A stretch of 64,000 nt of DNA from Micromussa lordhowensis (lineage: Eukaryota > Cnidaria > Anthozoa > Scleractinia > Lobophylliidae), in assembly GCA_964020085.1 (NCBI GenBank), contig OZ026597.1, forward strand, positions 18,810,021 through 18,874,020, in the 5' to 3' direction. The position numbers and the translations under genes were made by a program. The notes under the pieces were generated by a model. It saw only the letters and a list, made by a program, of their open reading frames with translations, was not told the origin of the DNA and made no database searches. Below, piece by piece: positions 1 to 11,354 of this stretch. Position 1 is the first letter of the stretch; every line of letters starts with the position of its first letter.

Positions 1-1292
1 AAAGACATTAACAACTGCAGCTTTTACTTCGGAGTGTTCATCCGTGTATAGCGCACGCAGTAGGTGTTGATTTGTGTGTTCGGGAGGAAGCTTGCGCATG
101 GCCGAAATTACCGCTGATCGTATACCAGAGTTATCGTGGTCAATGTGTTCCAAGATAACAGAAAGTCCGGAATGATGGCCGAGATTTCCAAAGGCCCAGA
201 TGTGGTCTCGTAGGTTCATTTCGTGCTCTTCGCTATCAGGATGATAAAGAGTTGACCTGTTTCTGTACCTGTTGTGTATCATCTCTGCAATGTTATCACT
301 CAAGGTTTCATTATAGCCTGCTCGCTTTGCTCTTTCAACAAGACCAGCCAAGACTAACATTGCTGTGGAGGTTACTTCATCTCCTTTCTCTTCTCGCGAT
401 ACCAAATGTAACAGGGCATCGAAAAGCCGCGCGTGAAGTGGACCCTCTGGCAAATAGAACGTTCCTATCAGTAGAGTCTCGTATTCTTCCTTGCTAAGGG
501 GTCTTGGGTAATCTGCTTTGACTGCCTGCGCTAAAGCATTTTGGGCTTCGTACTTTCCGTGTCCTGCAAGTGCGGCTACATATACCGCCCATGATGTGAG
601 GTTTTGGTGACTTCGATCCCGAACCAATCTCGCAACCATCTGAAAAGTACCTTGATCGTCGCGAACCATGCGATGCATCTCATTTGAACAATCACCAATT
701 TCTCGCTCTTTCATGTTCTTGTCAGTAAAACAGCGCAGCACTTCATAGAAAGGCCTCATCTTCTTTTTCTCTCCCCCGATCTTTGCCCAGTTAATCTTCT
801 CAGTGTCTGTAAATAGAAGATTATCGCTGGCAAGGGAACGTGCCATTTTCAGATGCTCTTCCTCAGTTGTAGCACGCTTGGAACGTCGATGTTCAGGCTC
901 TGAACAAGACCTTAACGTCAGCTTGCTGTACCCCTTAGTTGACATTTCTATGTCTTGGTCCTGACCTTGAAAGCCTTCGAAATTGTCCGCCCTCGGATGA
1001 CCATTTGCAGGTCTGAAGAATGCCTCGTTTGTGCGGTGAATTTGATTAATTCTTCCATCTTTCAGGTGAACGTGAGTACTGTGCTGAGATTGTATCTTGT
1101 GCTGTCCTTTAGCCGGAGTACCATCTGCAAATTGTTGGTAGTCGAAGTTTGTCCAGGTTCGATGTAGATGAGTGTGTGTATCATTCGCAGAGAGGACATT
1201 GTATTTGGTTCGAAAGATACCAGAATCATCGTGTTCCTGCACTTCATAGATGTCGGATCTATGGGCCTCCTTTAGGTTGAGTTGGAATGCAC
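1..1292 (-). CDS. Large lipid-transfer protein (vitellogenin-N), common exon 3, runs off the window
   Basis: The reverse strand is open from an acceptor at 1292/1293 to the window edge, about 430 residues without a stop. It continues exon 2 in phase 1. The order matches the Vitellogenin_N (LPD_N) domain: a beta-barrel part (GAFQLNLKE, then YEVQEHDDSGIFRTKY), a possible furin site RSKR at 874-885, then a helical repeat part (RPLSKEEYETLL, LFDALLHLVSREE, IWAFGNLGHHSG, AVISAMRKLPPEH). Family knowledge: such proteins (vitellogenin, apolipophorin, apoB, MTP) are secreted or lumenal and carry lipid. With a first exon and exon 2 the N-terminus seen here is about 580 residues, so most of the protein lies outside the window. 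Which LLTP subfamily it belongs to cannot be decided from the N-terminus. Confidence 0.85.
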
Positions 1293-1741
1293 CTGCAATA
1301 CCTGTGATCATACAATAAACAAAGATAGCAAAATTGCGCTTTGAATTATACAAAGCGCAATCAGTACAGTTGAAGCTTTGCAACTAGTAACAGAATTAAT
1401 GTGTTAAATACGCACTGGCTATAGCGAAAAATCGAAAATATTTACCACTCTGTCGATGTACAGTGACTCGCTACATCCAAGATGGTTTCCCTCCAGACAG
1501 GAATATGGCAAATAAACTTCATGATAGTGTTTTGTTTTGTTGTTGTTTGTTAATGATTTATCATCCAACACATACAATAGATCATTGAAATGTAAATGAT
1601 TCATTCATGATCAAGTTAACCTCGAGCCTTTAGAGATCAATCATTCTCTGAATGCAAGGACACAACTGTCCTTGACAAGGAAAAAGCTTGTGACATTAAT
1701 TGCGCGGTTTCTTAATCGCAGTTTGTTTTATTCGATCTTAC

Positions 1742-1991
1742 CCTTTTTGAAAGCTGCAATTTCCGGTGACTCTGAGTCCTTTGGGAACAGAACCTCTGTG
1801 ACGGTACCTTGCTCTTCCTGTTGAAAGTAAAACGGCTTTGACAGCTGCTCTTCAAACTCTTCGTTGACAGGATGATTTGTGAGAACACGCCCGTAACGCA
1901 CACGCCTTAAGCGGGGTTCCCGGATGTCCAGCTTGATAAGATGCGAATGATCTCTGCCATTGTAGTCACGTGATGAGGGAGTGACATCAAC
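1742..1991 (-). CDS. Large lipid-transfer protein, common exon 2
   Basis: Exon of 250 bp bounded by an acceptor (ttttcactcag before 1991) and a donor (gtaagatc after 1742). It enters in phase 0 and leaves in phase 1, which fits exon 3. It encodes VDVTPSS, LIKLDIREP and FYFQQEEQGTVTEVLF, typical of the N-sheet of vitellogenin-like proteins. All intact M first exons upstream end in phase 0 after a conserved HAL, so each can be spliced here to give HAL-VDVTP. No second copy of this exon was seen in the window, so it is the probable shared acceptor for the whole M array. Confidence 0.85.
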
Positions 1992-4436
1992 CTGAGTGAA
2001 AATCATTTTTAATCATTAAAACATTTATTATCAAGTCTTTTTCACATTAAACACTGACAGTAGAATTTGGTTCTCCATTCTCCAAACTTGCCAAGTTTAA
2101 TTTCTTCGGGAAAAGGGCGAAACAAATTATGAATGAAGATGAACATTCCTACGTACGATCTGCATTATAAAGTTCCTTTGCCTATATGTACTGTAAAGAC
2201 AGCAGTCCACTGGAAGAACATTGTTATTCAGCATGATTGCTCCATTCTGATTTCATTATATGCATTTAATAGTTGCCTAATTTTAATATTTTACTCATAT
2301 CAGTTTCGTTTTTCAAATGCAGTGTGAGACCTAAAGCAGCTTCAAGTACTTAGGATCGTCATGCACTTCCTATTAAGATATTCCGTCACCCATTTTTTCA
2401 AATTACTATCACAAACAGTCAACTAAACAGTTTGCTTTACAGAAAATGATGATGTAAAACTGCACCAATGTGTGCGCCTTCATTAGCAACCAACAGAGCA
2501 TCATGTGACGCACAAAAGGCGTTTCGCCTGATTGCTTGTGAGACATTTTGATCCCAGAAGCTGTGATAATATATGAAACCGGTATTGATGAACCTGGATG
2601 CAAATGATACGCACAGCGAATTTTCTTTACTTTTTTCACAAATCTCCTACGATTTCTTTAGAAAAATTATATTACTTTTTTAATTTATATTTAAGGGAAG
2701 GTTTTTTTATTTATTTGCCTGACTTGGCCTTCAAAAGGTAACCAACAAATTTAAAATCATACTTTTTTGGGGATCGAGGCACTATTTTTCATAAATTGAA
2801 CGTTAACAAATTTAGCTTCATCTTTACACAGTGTATAAGTTAAAAGCAAAAAACACAACATGTAATAGAAGTACAACTAGACAAAAAATACCAAAGAAAT
2901 CCAAAAAATGTAACGGCTGTAGAAGCCTTCGGGAAATAGGTTATCTTTGAACACGCACTATGAAGAATATTAAGGTATAAAGTAACTGTTTGCGTGTACA
3001 TCAACAATCATATCTCTTTTGGTAGACGCAAAACATACAGTCTGTCAATCAAGGTTTGCTTGAAGACTCTATGCGAGATATGTTTTTATAGTGCACGTAA
3101 TCCAGCACAATCATGACATCCTTACTGACAGAAAAAGCAAAAACAATATCTACTCAGTTGTAAAAGTACGATTTATGCTCAAATATGGTCAACGTTTAAC
3201 TAGAGCCTAACCATAACAATCTTCAGTTGTTTTTGCACTCAAATGACACGTCACAGGATACGAATGTTAGATAGGCAAAGTCTTTTATCAAGTACGTAAG
3301 GTCACGGAATTCTCTGAATTCAAAATTATAGGAAAAGTTAATCGAAAAATTCGATCCAGTACAAGAGTACAACATTCTTTCTTGCCACAACAACCACAAA
3401 TAAAAATGCAATTTTCGGTTGTAAGAGACAGTGCAGTTGAAGTGCTTAACATTCTAATGTCTAATTAAAGCAGATATATATTGGTTCAATTTATACGGAT
3501 AATCGTGTAGGTGTGAATCATTGAGACGCTATATTGTGCGTTTGAGCCAGGATTGTCACGAACAAGCCACACGATGATGGTGTAAGTCTTCCAATATAAT
3601 AGTTCATGTTTTAGTCAATATACTGTAGGTATGCTTTCCTAAGTCGATCAAGTCTCTAAATCACTAAAGTTAAACGGATAAAACCCGGCGCACTAAGATA
3701 ATTTTCAGCATATTTTGGGTCATAGACATTAAAAGAATATCCTCTTTTTCTGTACATTTACAATTGGGTTACACCAAAAATTTGTAAAATTTAAGACAAA
3801 AGCAACCACCAGTTTTTGAGAGAAGTGATGTTCAGAAGTTGTTGGCACTGAAGCTTAAAACAAAGCAATGGCTGCAATTTCATTACAAAATAACATCTAT
3901 TTATAGAATGTTGAGCTTGTACCAATTTTACCCAGAAGGAAGTAGCAACAATATCAGTAAGCGTAGTCAGAGAGTACGTTGTTAAAACGACAACACTTTC
4001 GTTGTTATTTAGTTCAGATACATACACACAAAATAAATTAAACCCAAGAAATGGCCAAATGGTAGAACAGTGAGCAATAAAGATTTGAAAAACTAAACAA
4101 ACTTGGCTCGTTGTCCGTTCAGTTCACAAATACAGATTATGAACAAGTGTTAGAGTGAAACAATCCTAAAGCTTTGATCAAGACAAAATCAAAAAGAAAA
4201 ATGACCGACCTTAATCAGCGATTTTTGGAAATTAGAAGTGATAACTTAATGCAACCGAGGAAAGCGTGTAGACCAGTTCGTCATGATGTATTAACGTCTA
4301 TTATTAGCGTTTTTTGAAATTCGCCGGATTACATGGACGATTGCCACATAAATGATAACGGCTCGTCTGAGATATCGCAAACAGAAAACTTGCATTGGCT
4401 ATTCGTTGTAGTTAGAGTAACTGAACTGTACCTTAC
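1992..4436. other. Intron between LLTP exon 2 and first exon M1
   Basis: No gene seen. The part from about 3190 to 3560 is similar to 8810-9225, so it is the left flank of the tandem module rather than unique intron. Short open frames here have no family features. Confidence 0.55.
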
Positions 4437-4634
4437 CAAAGCATGGACTTGGTAACCGTCGCTGAGAGTAGACTTAGCGCCCCTCGCTGTGTACACAGTC
4501 ACTTCATAATCGTAAGTACATCTTGCCAAGTGACTCAGTTGCAGCACTTTCTCGTTGACAACTTTTGCTTGCAAACTGGCAATATGTAGAACAAGCACGC
4601 AAACAAGGAAGTATCTACTGTACATTTCTTGCAT
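4437..4634 (-). CDS. LLTP alternative first exon M1
   Basis: Encodes 66 residues: a signal peptide (MYSRYFLVCVLVLHIASLQA), then the conserved mature start with CTYDYEVTVYTARGAK and DGYQVHAL. The donor gctttg|gtaagg gives phase 0, matching LLTP exon 2. Two ATGs are in frame; the second (4625) corresponds to the start shared by M3, M4 and M5. It is the M exon closest to the common exons. It is divergent from P1 at 5770. The C-YDYEV-TA-G pattern is the first strand region of vitellogenin-type proteins, so this is a real first exon and not an independent small gene, though use in a transcript is inferred. Confidence 0.75.
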
Positions 4635-5769
4635 TTCGAGTACAATTCTTGCATCTGTTTTAAATAACCTCCAAAGTTAAGCCATTGCTGCACTTGTCTT
4701 GATAGGTCTAGAATGCAACGACGAACGTTTTCCAACTTATGGTCTACCAGTATAGTTACTTCCGTTCTTAGAAATCCCTTACACAGGAACTGCACGATTT
4801 GCTCGAACAGATTCGTCGATAAAGCTATTTTTGGCCTCAGTGGAACAAGGAAACAAAGCCACACGGAAGATATAAATGCATCGAGCATTTAGATTGGTTA
4901 AGTGTAGAGATTTTTTGTTAGTGCCGGTCCACCCGATATTTTCTTTTAAAGCAATGAGTGGTGCTGAATTGTTCCCTTTCATCACTGTTTCAGCGCAAGA
5001 TAATAAACAATTATTGGATGAGGTTTTTGTGATATCCAGAATAATCAAGGTCGAGGTAAGGGTTATCAGTTGAAGCCGAAGGCTGAGGCTGATAACCCTT
5101 ACCGAGACCTTGATTATTCTGGATATCACAAAAACCGAATCTAATAATTGTTTTATTATACATTGAACGAACGCAAAAACTTGGAAGTCATCTTTCTGCT
5201 TTTCACTGACGGCAAGCAACACGAATCGCGCGAAGTTGACATGATTACCCTTGGAAATCATGCACGGCGGTCATACATGACGTGAAAACCCGTGACCTTG
5301 ACATGATTATTGTATAATCTGCAGTTATGACGTCACGAGCGCTGATTTCGAAAATTCACTGTAGGCTTTCGGCCAATCAGAAAAGGGTTAGAGAGTTGAA
5401 TGTATAATAATTTAAATAAACAAACCGACCGCCGCTTCTTTCTAGCGAAGTAACACGACCTAAAAACAAAAAACAAATTAGCGTTCCATCCACTAAAAAA
5501 AGGCTACGAAAGCAATTGAACTCATCTCATTCAACACAGTAATTAATATATACTCCTGGGATGAAACGCAAAATATCACTGCATTGTTTTTACTTCCTTT
5601 TTTTAAACTTTACATACCACAAACCTGACATAAATAGACCGAGCGTTTGCTTTGAGAGCCAGTGAACAGTGCTTTTAGGTGTTTTTTTTTTAACAAAACT
5701 TCAGTCATATAAGGAAGTTAAGTTGAGCGTAAACATCTGGAACAAACAAGAATTCCAAAAAACAGCAAC
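4635..5769. promoter_or_regulatory. Bidirectional promoter region M1/P1 (carries a hairpin insertion)
   Basis: Spacer between divergent ATGs. It holds an inverted CCAAT box (ATTGG, 4893-4897) and the motif TTTCAGCGCAA (4988-4998), both found at similar places in the other M/P spacers. The hairpin element 5001-5159 sits just downstream of the motif and makes this spacer longer than the uninterrupted 400-520 bp. Promoter function is inferred from divergence and conservation. Confidence 0.5.
5001..5159. mobile_element. Near-perfect palindromic MITE (about 70-bp arms)
   Basis: Left arm 5001-5069 pairs with right arm 5090-5159 around a 20-nt loop, with a few mismatches. No coding capacity. It lies inside the M1/P1 promoter and is absent from the paralogous spacers, which shows insertion after duplication of the module. 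Confidence 0.75.
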
Positions 5770-6112
5770 ATGAAAAGTGCTTTGATAACAATTTGTTTCC
5801 TTCTTTTAATGACTGAGACAAATTCGATTTTCTGGAGAAGACGAAGGCGAAGGTCTCCACCTCCTTGCAGCGCTGTAAACTGTCGAGTCGGAAGCTGGAC
5901 GAGTTGGAGTTCTTGTTCACATCAGTGCGGTACGAGCGGCACACAGACACGAACACGACAACAGACACAGGCCGCGTCTTGCGGTGGCACTTGTCCTTAC
6001 AACACGCGTGAATCACGAGCGTGCAACAGAGATAATTGTCGAAACGGTGGCACTCCGCACAGTAGTGGATGCAGCTGTAGAACAGGATACGGTGGGACTT
6101 GTTGCGAACAAG
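5770..6112 (+). CDS. Matrix gene alternative first exon P1 (signal peptide, poly-Arg, TSP1, EGF-like)
   Basis: Encodes 114 residues plus one base: hydrophobic signal peptide (1-20), FW followed by six Arg and SPPP, a thrombospondin type-1 repeat with WTSWSSC and CSHQCGTSG, and an EGF-like end (NGGTPHSSGCSCRTGYGGTCCE). The donor caag|gtaggt is phase 1. The only matching acceptor seen is the EGF exon at 29989, 24 kb downstream, where the joined codon becomes Asp of DVNEC. Without splicing, the frame reads on to a stop at 6165, so a short secreted protein is a formal alternative. W-x-x-W is the usual C-mannosylation site of TSP1 repeats. Confidence 0.75.
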
Positions 6113-6700
6113 GTAGGTCTAGGCTAAGAAGTGTTTGCTTAGCCTCGCAACCCAAAATTAGCTAAAAGGATCTCGCGAGGCATACTGATATTATATGAAG
6201 TTTTTAGAATTATCTCAGCTTCACTATGCAATCACATCTCAAAGTCTATATTAAGGACTTGTGCAAATACTAACCACTGCTACAACGACTGTGTGCTTAA
6301 ATTAACATTTACGGTTATTTAGACTTCGTCAGCGCTAATTCCTTTCACGTATCACCCTCCGCGCTCATTTTTCATTTTAATTTCGGAAGTATCTACTGTA
6401 GTAATAACATGAAATAGGAATACCGCGCCGATTGACTTGTGTGGAATCCATTTACCTTTATGTCAATTTTAGACTGCACAATATTTATAGATCAATTGCT
6501 TTGAAATAGTGGATATGGTGCTTATAGATTCCGCAGCCGATAATATAAAGGTTAAAACGCTCGTCAGTAAATTCCTGTGTCGATAATGTCGCGTATCAAA
6601 AAAACAACAGAACACACTCAGGCAATTCAGAAAATACGAAGGTTAATTTAAATAATCGTCCGAAGAAAAGCAAACCCGGCGTAAAAGAACTGTACCTTGC
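6113..6700. other. Inter-module sequence after P1
   Basis: The first part is homologous to sequence after P3 and P4 (for example the run around 6224-6330 and 13268-13370). No coding potential or second EGF exon is seen. Confidence 0.5.
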
Positions 6701-6893
6701 CAAAGCATGGACTTGGTAGCCGTCGCTGAGAGTAGACTTAGCGCCTCTCGCTGTGTACACAGTCACTTCGTAATCGTAAGTACATCTTGTCAAGTGACTC
6801 AGTTGCAGCTCTTTCTCTTCGACAACTTTCCCTTGCAAACTGCCTCAGTACATGTAGAACATGCACGCAAACAAGGAAATATTTACTGTACAA
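6701..6893 (-). pseudogene. Broken LLTP first exon M2
   Basis: Retains the conserved C-terminal part (CTYDYEVTVYTARGAK, DGYQVHAL) but three lesions are visible. The expected ATG is TTG (6891-6893). The signal-peptide part is in another frame from the mature part, with a shift near 6840. The donor GT is GC (gctttg|gcaagg). Its upstream side runs directly into the tail of a P exon, so the shared promoter is gone. A GC donor can still splice, but without start and promoter this copy is very probably dead. Confidence 0.8.
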
Positions 6894-6899
6894 TATGGC

Positions 6900-6916
6900 G
6901 ACTTGCTGCGAACAAG
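6900..6916 (+). pseudogene. Tail of deleted first exon P2
   Basis: The last 17 bases of a P exon (coding for the TCCEQ end) with its donor gtgagtctag are fused right behind the M2 start region. A deletion removed the promoter and the rest of P2. The sequence following the donor resembles the flank of P5. Confidence 0.75.
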
Positions 6917-9224
6917 GTGAGTCTAGTATTAGATATAGATGCGTGCTTACCGCGGAATTCCAACATGTAAATCAAATCTGGTGAGGTTAGAAAAAAGAGT
7001 GCACTGATCTACGTCAGTTTGAGCTGGTTTACGCGAATGTACAATGAAAACACGATTGTAACGCTGGTAGTTCTTAGAATTTTCAGTAGACATCAGAAAT
7101 GCGCAGTTACGCGGTTTAAGTGAAGTTGTCTTCTGCTATTACACTTCATTTCCACTGCATAATCGGTATTATCGTCGCTCTTACTTGCCTGCTGAATTTG
7201 CCACATCACATGGTCCAGAAACAGAAACAGGAACAAGCTCAACAAAGAGAACAAAGGCACACGGAAGTAAATACGTGTAAGTGAACAATGCAGATTCCTG
7301 CATCTAATCCTGTTTTTTTTTCTTTTCTTCTTATTCTTAAATGGCATTATTACTTAACTTGACCGGCAACGCGACATTATAACCGTTGTAGTGAAACCGG
7401 CCATGACAATTCGAGCATTATAAAAGAGATTGTGGAGATATCGTACTGAATTAACAAACATGGCTTCTTTTACATCCATCAAATGATTGTGCAATATCTT
7501 ACCTAGAATTCTCCAATTGTAATTGCGTACCTGCTAATTTCAACAACTGATTTAGTCAAACAATTTAAAAAATGAAAGCCGTCACCGCAAAAAGCTGTTA
7601 ACCTTTCCATAAAATAACACTCAAGAGAAGGCTGTCCATTTGAAGTGAATTACAGAACTACAGAAGAAGAGAAAAAAGAAAATAAAATCACTGAAAAGTG
7701 TTATCGTCTGTTGAAAAAACGTCGAAGGACTCTCTGGAATTGGAACCTTATGCAACAACTTGCATTACTTTAGTGATCCGTAGCTCGACGTAATGAAATC
7801 AATTTGCGCACATCATCCTGCCTGATCAGTTTTGAAGACTCTTGAAATAAAACAGGGCTGTGCAACGTCAGTTGCTTCGCTTTCTACAAGACGTTTTAAG
7901 ATTCGCGCATGCATGCATTGACGTATTCAGTGCTGAATAACAAGACAGGTAAATGTTAGTTCTTTTCTCAATGAGTCTGCGCAGTTAACATGTAGAAAAC
8001 GCGCTCGACACGTTTTCGAAATAAAAACAGAGCCACTATAACAAATTGAAATTGTCTAGAAAAACTTCATTTGTGCTAGCGTGTCTCAGCGCAAATCATT
8101 GCAGTTCGAATAATCGAAAACAGTTACTGTTCAGTTGTGTGGCTGCCGCAAACGAAGATTCTGTATGAAAACGAGATCCCTTTGCCTTTAGAACCCTTGG
8201 ATTGTTAAGTTATTTTACGGTTGTTTAATCAAATGCACTGTGCACTGAACGGAGACTAACAACTAAGAACACATTTTAGGAACGCGCAAAACTTCGTAGA
8301 AGATGTGAAGAGGGCTGCAGGTAGAACAATTGGTCATCGACTAGCTCTTTTTCTGACTCGACCCCAGTCGTCTTTTTACAATCACACAGCGTGCGCGAAA
8401 CCGTATGACGTGGGAACGCAGGATATGAAGACGACTGGGGACGAGTCAGGCTCTTTCTTGTTGACGAACCCGTTCACTTCTGCGTCCATTCCCCTGTTGT
8501 TCACTTGCTGCTAGCATAATTCATAAATTCATTAATTTTGATCCCGCTTGAGGTAATCAAGCACAAAGAAGTACATTGTAGTAAATAACCGAACACTCCG
8601 AGCAACGAAAAAGTACATAAGTGTAAGCCTGCTTTGTTTTGCTGACCTTTCAATGCGTGACTACTTGCTGAAGATGCAGTCCTGGTAGAAAAGCGAATTT
8701 TGTTAAAAATAGTCGGCTAATGAGTGATATCGATAGTCATTATCCATTCGTTGTGAAATGTGCCCTTTTAAAAGCCGAAATTAGATGTAAAAGAACGAAT
8801 TGTCCTCAAATATGGTCAATTTGACTAGAACAATGTATAACAATGTTCAATGATTTCAGTGTTATAATAACTCGTCAGAGGTTAGAAGTTCAAATCTATG
8901 AAATTTCATATTCACTTGTAGAAGTAAGCAAAGTTGGATAAACAAGGTTTGTTTCTCAAGTATGTAAGTAACGAATTCCCGGAAATCTAAAACAGGATAC
9001 GATAATCGAAAAAATTGATCTAGCATGTGAGTGGAATGATATTCTTTCTTGTCGCCACAACTACCACATCTTACAATTCAATTTTCGGTTGTAAGAGGCA
9101 GTGCAGTTGAAATTCTTAACATTGTAATGTCCAATAAACGCAAATACACATATTGGTTCAATTTATACCTAAAAAGGTGTAGGTGTGAATCATCGAGGCA
9201 CTATATTGTGCGTTTGAACAAGAA
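6917..9224. other. Inter-module sequence, no gene seen
   Basis: About 2.3 kb without coding features. From about 8810 onward it is similar to 3190-3560, the left flank of module 1, marking the start of module 3. It includes an imperfect inverted repeat at 8353-8449. Confidence 0.5.
8353..8449. repeat. Inverted repeat, 22-bp arms
   Basis: Arms 8353-8375 and 8428-8449 (ctgactcg..cagtcgtctt) are complementary apart from one extra base, separated by 52 nt. Probably a MITE remnant. Confidence 0.55.
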
Positions 9225-9226
9225 TA

Positions 9227-9433
9227 GACGTATTCGGCTAACGTGTTTACATCCTTGTTGCCACCCAGTTCAGATCACGTGATGATTCATTTGGGAGATT
9301 ACAATTGTGCAGTTTGCTACGCGTAACTGCGTGCATGTACGTGCAAACAGAACAATTGTAACCTCCCAATTGAATCATCACGTGATGTGAATTGGGTGGC
9401 AACAAGGATGTAAACAAGTTAACCGAATACGTC
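9227..9433. mobile_element. Palindromic MITE with TA target duplication, copy 1
   Basis: Arms of roughly 75 bp start gacgtattcggctaacgtg and end as its complement, flanked by TA on both sides. A second copy is at 32573-32783. The module 1 paralog (around 3550) lacks it, which gives the empty site. The TA duplication suggests a Tc1/mariner-type mobiliser. Confidence 0.8.
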
Positions 9434-9435
9434 TA

Positions 9436-9447
9436 TAGGCGGATTCA

Positions 9448-9479
<32 letters not shown>

Positions 9480-9852
9480 TGCATACGGCTTTGCGTATAG
9501 AAGGAAACATGTTAGATATGAATTGACTTCAGGTAGCTAAAGAACTAGTGAAACTTAGTACATGGTGAAATTTTTAGCTCTTTTGGTGTAATATTCAAGG
9601 AGAAATTGTCTTTCAAAAACTGCAAAATGTCTGGGTGGCAAAAGCGCTAATGAGCTCATACATTCTTTGTTAAATTTTGAGTTTTTAAACCCGTGTTGCA
9701 CAAAAAGTATTCAATACATCAGGCCCATATTCACTGGCAGAGTTAATCGTACTATGACCTTTCAATATTCAGAACTGATTTATTTGTAGCTCCATCAGAA
9801 ACTGAATTGCTTATGCTAATGAGGCAAATATTGCAGACAAGGATTCCCCTAT
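9436..9852. mobile_element. 420-bp non-autonomous element, copy 1
   Basis: Starts ggcggattcatgctgacg and ends aaggattccccta, with short imperfect terminal inverted repeats. A second copy, close to identical, is at 41281-41699. It abuts the palindromic MITE, so the two form a composite insertion; the sequence resumes with ttgtcacgg as in module 1. Confidence 0.75.
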
Positions 9853-10830
9853 TGTCACGGACAAGCTACATGATCGCGATCTTCTTAAGTATCAGCTGAT
9901 GTTTTAGTCAATAGGTATCCGTTGTTAGGTCGATCGATTCACTTAATAATTCGATGAAAACTAAAAGCCAGGCAACTCTAATAATTTTGAGCAATTTTGG
10001 TCATGGTAAATACTAGGATGTTTTGTTTTCCAGTACATTCGCCATTGTATTACACAAACAATTTGGTTTCTATATGAAGACAAAAGCAACCACCCTTTAT
10101 TAAGGGTTTCGAATCGTGTTAAAAAGTTTGTTGGAATTGAAGCTTAAAGGAGCTACAAAACGTTTTGCGCATCTTGAAAAGTTAGCCTAATTTTTTTAAG
10201 TTAGTCCTTTGTGATGCCTGTTAATCTTCTACATCCTTAACCATCCTTGTTTTTTTATGGTTTATTATTACCTCTTGAGGATTTTTCTATCTTAGTGAAC
10301 TATTTTTTTCAGGTTTCCTACAATTTAAACGTAATTTCGACTGAGATCCTTCAAAACAAAGCAACGGTTGTATGTCCACTCTTGAGTATAAATATTTTCA
10401 AAAGAACAAAACCGAGTTAAATATAGCTTTCGTTTCAGCAATAATATCATTGAAGGCTTCAAAGTCCACGCGAATTTTGCACAGAAGGAAGTAGCAGCAA
10501 TATTAATAACCCCAGTGGGAGACTGAGTACGTTGTTAAAAAACACTCCAGATACTTACGCACATAAAAAGATTTACATAAAAATAATTGTTCAGACAGTA
10601 AAACAGTATATGTATATGTATATATACAATCAAGAATTGGAAAGAAACTTGATCAATTCAGAAATACACACTGTAAACAAGTGTTAGAAAATGGAATAAG
10701 ACTTGAGCTTCGATCACAACAAACTCAAAAAAGAACTTCGCAAATTTTCAATTTTATAGGCAGCGACGTTTCGTAACTTAGAAATGACAACCTACTGTAG
10801 CCGAACAGCCATGGAAAGCTTCTAGAGTTA
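9853..10830. other. Left flank of module 3
   Basis: No gene seen. The distal part (from about 10650) is similar to 14630-14790 in module 4. Confidence 0.45.
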
Positions 10831-10931
10831 ATTTGGTTTTATCAACTGAGTTGATCATGTGAATTGTCCACCGTAAAGAGATTCGGAAGCTCACGTTTCG
10901 AGCGTTAGCCCTTCATCGGAGCGGCTACTCG
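10831..10931. mobile_element. Short Penelope-like fragment with 13-bp target duplication
   Basis: A 101-bp insert flanked by perfect 13-bp repeats gcttctagagtta (10818-10830 and 10932-10944). Module 4 has the empty site near 14779. The insert shares its sequence with the palindromic insert at 61278-61468. On the minus strand it reads CCGATGAAGGGC..CTCGAAACGT, close to a hammerhead ribozyme core (C-U-GAUGA, stem II, CGAAAC) as known from Penelope-like elements; U4 is C here. Confidence 0.6.
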
Positions 10932-11141
10932 GCTTCTAGAGTTAGCCGAGTAGTTTGTATGCATAAACACGTTTTTCCCGGATCTGATCTAGATCTTCAA
11001 CGCGCGTTTTTTTTTAATTTCGCTGGAAAACATGGACGATTACCTCAACAATAATAATGACTCGGCGTGCGAGATATCGGAAAAAAAAGTTGACTTGTAT
11101 TAGCTATTCGTTGTAGTTAGAGTAACTGAACTGTACCTTAC

Positions 11142-11354
11142 CAAAGCATGGACTTGGTAACCGTCGCTAAGAGTAGACTTAGCGCCTCTCGCTGTGTACA
11201 CAGTCACTTCGTAATCGTAAGTACATCTTGTCAAGTAACTCAGTTGCAGCACTTTCTCGTTGACAGCTTTCCCTTGCCAACTGGCTACATGTAGAACAAG
11301 CACGCCAATAAGAAAAATTTTACTGTGCATTATGTCGGTCGAGATGAATACCAC
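11142..11354 (-). CDS. LLTP alternative first exon M3
   Basis: 71 codons from the first ATG, or 63 from the conserved start (MHSKIFLIGVLVLHVASWQG signal peptide). The mature part CTYDYEVTVYTARGAK to HAL is the same as in M1 and M4. Donor ttg|gtaagg is phase 0. Divergent from P3 at 12788. Upstream ATG codons (MVFISTDI) are present in similar form in M4 and M5, so the longer start may also be used. Confidence 0.75.

Noticed and set aside
4779..5261. 160-codon minus frame over the hairpin at 5001-5159
   Set aside because: It reads through both arms of a palindromic MITE and has no homology to the neighbouring genes.
5770..6165. P exons as independent small secreted TSP1 proteins ending at the in-frame stop after the exon
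   Set aside because: All six copies have a strong donor at the same phase before the stop, the post-donor residues are not conserved as protein, and the EGF exon fits exactly. It remains a formal alternative.
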